A DNA stretch of 64,000 nucleotides from Desulfofustis glycolicus DSM 9705 (GTDB lineage: Bacteria > Desulfobacterota > Desulfobulbia > Desulfobulbales > Desulfocapsaceae), in contig NZ_FQXS01000010.1 of the NCBI RefSeq assembly GCF_900130015.1, forward strand, positions 1 through 64,000, written 5' to 3'. Below, one piece after another: positions 62,406 through 64,000 of this stretch; the first letter of the stretch is position 1, and each line of letters starts with the position of its first letter. The position numbers and the translations under genes are program-made. Under the pieces are notes generated by a model. That model was not told the origin of the DNA. It saw only the letters and a list, made by a program, of their open reading frames with translations, and ran no database searches.

Positions 62406-63251
62406 CTACTTGTTGTGCCGGGCGGCCAGCTTGGCGGCTTCCCCTTCGACCATTTTGTAGACATGCTCGTCGCCGGGGAAAATGCCCTGGCGGACCTCGT
62501 CGATGTAGGCCGCGAAGACCTTGCGGTATTCCCCGGCGACGTCGCCGTAACGCTTTACGAATTTCGGCGTAAAGGCCTGGAACAGCCCGAGAATGTCGGA
62601 GCAGATCATGACCTGGCCGTCACAGTCGCCGGCGCCGATGCCGTAGATCGGGATGGGCAACTCGTCGCGAATGATCTTGGTGACTTCAGGCGGTACCCCC
62701 TCGACCAGCATCGAAAAGGCGCCGGCCTCGTAGACCGCGTGTGCATCGTCGATGATCGCCTGGGCGCTGTCGGCGGTCCGCCCCTGGGCCCGAAAGCCTC
62801 CCTGTGCGCCGGAACTCTGCGGGGTCAGGCCGATATGGCCCATGACCAGCATGCCGCCGTCACTGATGGCCTTGATCACCGGGGCGACCCGGACACCGCC
62901 TTCGAGCTTGACACAGTCGACTGCGGCTTGCTTGTGAAAGCGAACCGCGTTGCGACAGGCGTCTTCGATACCGACCTGATAGGCGCCGAACGGCATGTCG
63001 CCGATAATGAAGGTGTTCGGTGCGGCGCGGCGAACCGCTTCGCAGTGATAGATACACTGGTCCATAGTGACCGGCACGGTGCCGGAATAGCCGTAGACAG
63101 CCATGCCAAGGCTGTCGCCGACCAGCAGCATGTCCATGCCCGCTTCTTCCGCCAGCTGTGCGGTTACATAATCGTAGGCGGTCATCCACACTGCCCGCCT
63201 GCCTTCGTCCTTCATGGTTTGCAGATCAAATCTGGTCAGTTTTTTCTTCAA
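62406..63251 (-). CDS. panB: PanB homologue (ketopantoate hydroxymethyltransferase family)
   Basis: This 281-residue TIM-barrel protein has the family motifs MTAYDYVTAQLAEEAGMD, LLVGDSLGMAVYGYSGTVPV, HIGLTPQSSGAQGGFRAQGR and IGIGAGDCDGQVM; the metal aspartates and glutamate (GDSLG, DMPFG, MLVEGVP) are present. The start is TTG 63249-63251 behind AGGAGG at 8 bases; the longer frame overlaps the regulator gene. PanB joins formaldehyde (from methylene-THF) to ketoisovalerate for pantothenate. No panC or panD is near; its place at the head of a sugar-acid operon hints at an aldol or retro-aldol role on a 2-keto acid. Confidence 0.85.
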   Translation of the reverse strand: MKKKLTRFDLQTMKDEGRRAVWMTAYDYVTAQLAEEAGMDMLLVGDSLGMAVYGYSGTVPVTMDQCIYHCEAVRRAAPNTFIIGDMPFGAYQVGIEDACRNAVRFHKQAAVDCVKLEGGVRVAPVIKAISDGGMLVMGHIGLTPQSSGAQGGFRAQGRTADSAQAIIDDAHAVYEAGAFSMLVEGVPPEVTKIIRDELPIPIYGIGAGDCDGQVMICSDILGLFQAFTPKFVKRYGDVAGEYRKVFAAYIDEVRQGIFPGDEHVYKMVEGEAAKLAARHNK

Positions 63252-64000
63252 AACGAGGTCCTCCTGGATTGGTGCTTGGGTTCGGGTTGGATTGGTTTTT
63301 GTGCGGCCGCCGGTTCGGTGGCTGATCGGCGCCGGCCGTTCCGGCATCGGTTGCGACAATCACCGGGGCGCCGTGTGCCGCCAGATTGCTCTGGATCGCG
63401 GCTGGCAAGGGACGGTCGGTGATGATCGTAAAACGGTCGTCGATGTCGAAGGCGTGATAGAAGGCGACATGACCGAATTTGGTGGCATCGGCAAGAATCA
63501 TGATCGATCCGGCGGCGGCGACCATGTAGCGTTTTGCATAGGCGATGTCGAGACTGGTGTCGCAGCACGACGATTCGTCGGTAATTGCGTGGATTCCCAT
63601 CAGCGCCACGTCGACATGCAGGTCTTGCAGAAACGAGACGCCCGGTTCTCCAAACAGGGTATAGGAGCCGGGGCGCAGGGTGCCGCCGCTGATCAGCAGA
63701 TTGATCGACGGACAACCGGCGAGCAGTTCGCCGATCCGCAGATCGTTGGTGATGGCGGTCAGGTTGAGGCCCATTTCAACGACCCGATAGGCGGCCTCGT
63801 AGACGGTGGAACTGGAGTCGAAAATAACGCTCTGGCCGTCACGCAGCCTCTCAGCGGCGCATCTGCCGATCCGTGACTTTTCCTCACGGGCGACCCGCGA
63901 CGTGATATGGTAGTCAGGTTCAAAGGTCGTGCCGGGCGCGGTTTTCAGCGAGGCGCCGCCATGACTGCGTTGAATCGCGCCGGTTCGGGCCAGCCAGTCC
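63226..64000 (-). CDS. DeoR-family transcriptional regulator (N-terminus outside window)
   Basis: The frame is open through the window edge. It covers the end of the DNA-binding part (LARTGAIQRSHGGA, the DeoR wing) and the effector domain: EEKSRIGRCAAERLRDGQSV, IFDSSSTVYEAAYRV, LISGGTLRPGSYTLFG and MILADATKFGHVAFYHAFDI. DeoR regulators respond to sugar phosphates and usually repress the operon they head. The C-terminal 35 residues are a Pro/Asn/Arg-rich tail that overlaps the panB-like start. It probably controls the operon down to 52840. Confidence 0.88.
   Translation of the reverse strand, partial: DWLARTGAIQRSHGGASLKTAPGTTFEPDYHITSRVAREEKSRIGRCAAERLRDGQSVIFDSSSTVYEAAYRVVEMGLNLTAITNDLRIGELLAGCPSINLLISGGTLRPGSYTLFGEPGVSFLQDLHVDVALMGIHAITDESSCCDTSLDIAYAKRYMVAAAGSIMILADATKFGHVAFYHAFDIDDRFTIITDRPLPAAIQSNLAAHGAPVIVATDAGTAGADQPPNRRPHKNQSNPNPSTNPGGPRFEEKTDQI

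Noticed and set aside
1..64000. CRISPR arrays, rRNA and tRNA genes
   Set aside because: No regularly spaced repeats and no convincing cloverleaf or rRNA sequence was recognised by eye; a tRNAscan run could still find one.

Overview
The window looks like a chromosomal segment of a sulfate-reducing deltaproteobacterium (Desulfobulbales-like). The clues are a DsrD-type winged-helix protein, a selenocysteine formate dehydrogenase, a second selenoprotein system, two sigma-54 activators, a tripartite TRAP transporter operon and GC-rich coding DNA. The taxonomic call is an inference from gene content.

Layout. 1-3052: the 3' end of an RHS/YD-repeat gene with an AT-rich exchangeable tip and a probable immunity gene, then a RAYT-type transposase unit with perfect 24-bp inverted ends. 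3038-12298 (-): a giant cyclic beta-1,2-glucan synthase whose stop codon lies inside the RAYT end. 12.6-16.7 kb: a sigma-54 activator between two matching sigma-54 promoters, each with the same upstream element about 100 bp away; the second promoter drives a DsrD paralogue. 16.9-24.4 kb: YitT protein, MFS carrier plus glyoxylate carboligase, TPM protein, DUF2975/HTH pair, lipoprotein. 24.4-28.1 kb: the most notable locus. A radical SAM peptide maturase (SbtM) sits next to a 116-codon precursor gene with four in-frame UGA codons, each followed at 11-14 nt by a hairpin, so a selenocysteine-containing RiPP precursor (SbtA). 28.2-31.9 kb: stress protein and regulators. 32.1-38.7 kb: a tightly coupled operon for glycoside hydrolase, glycosyltransferase, AlkP/EEP fusion and a VTT membrane protein. 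39.4-43.0 kb: nitrilase, TrmO, DUF3300 and a GST. 43.1-48.1 kb: a scar-rich accessory stretch with a broken BrnT/BrnA pair, a group II intron RT fragment, two IS-end-like repeats bracketing a Sec-formate dehydrogenase with its bSECIS and a structured leader, and an attC-like gene cassette. 48.3-52.8 kb: CARDB surface protein and lipoprotein. 52.8-64.0 kb (-): a ten-gene sugar-acid catabolic operon (DeoR, PanB homologue, two LarA homologues, TRAP transporter, DUF1537 kinase, PdxA2, IlvD/EDD dehydratase).

Short palindromic repeats are scattered through the intergenic spaces: solo hairpins of 40-46 bp, composites of about 145 bp, and one element that shares the core but has different ends. Several touch gene starts or promoters. 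No CRISPR array, rRNA or convincing tRNA was seen.
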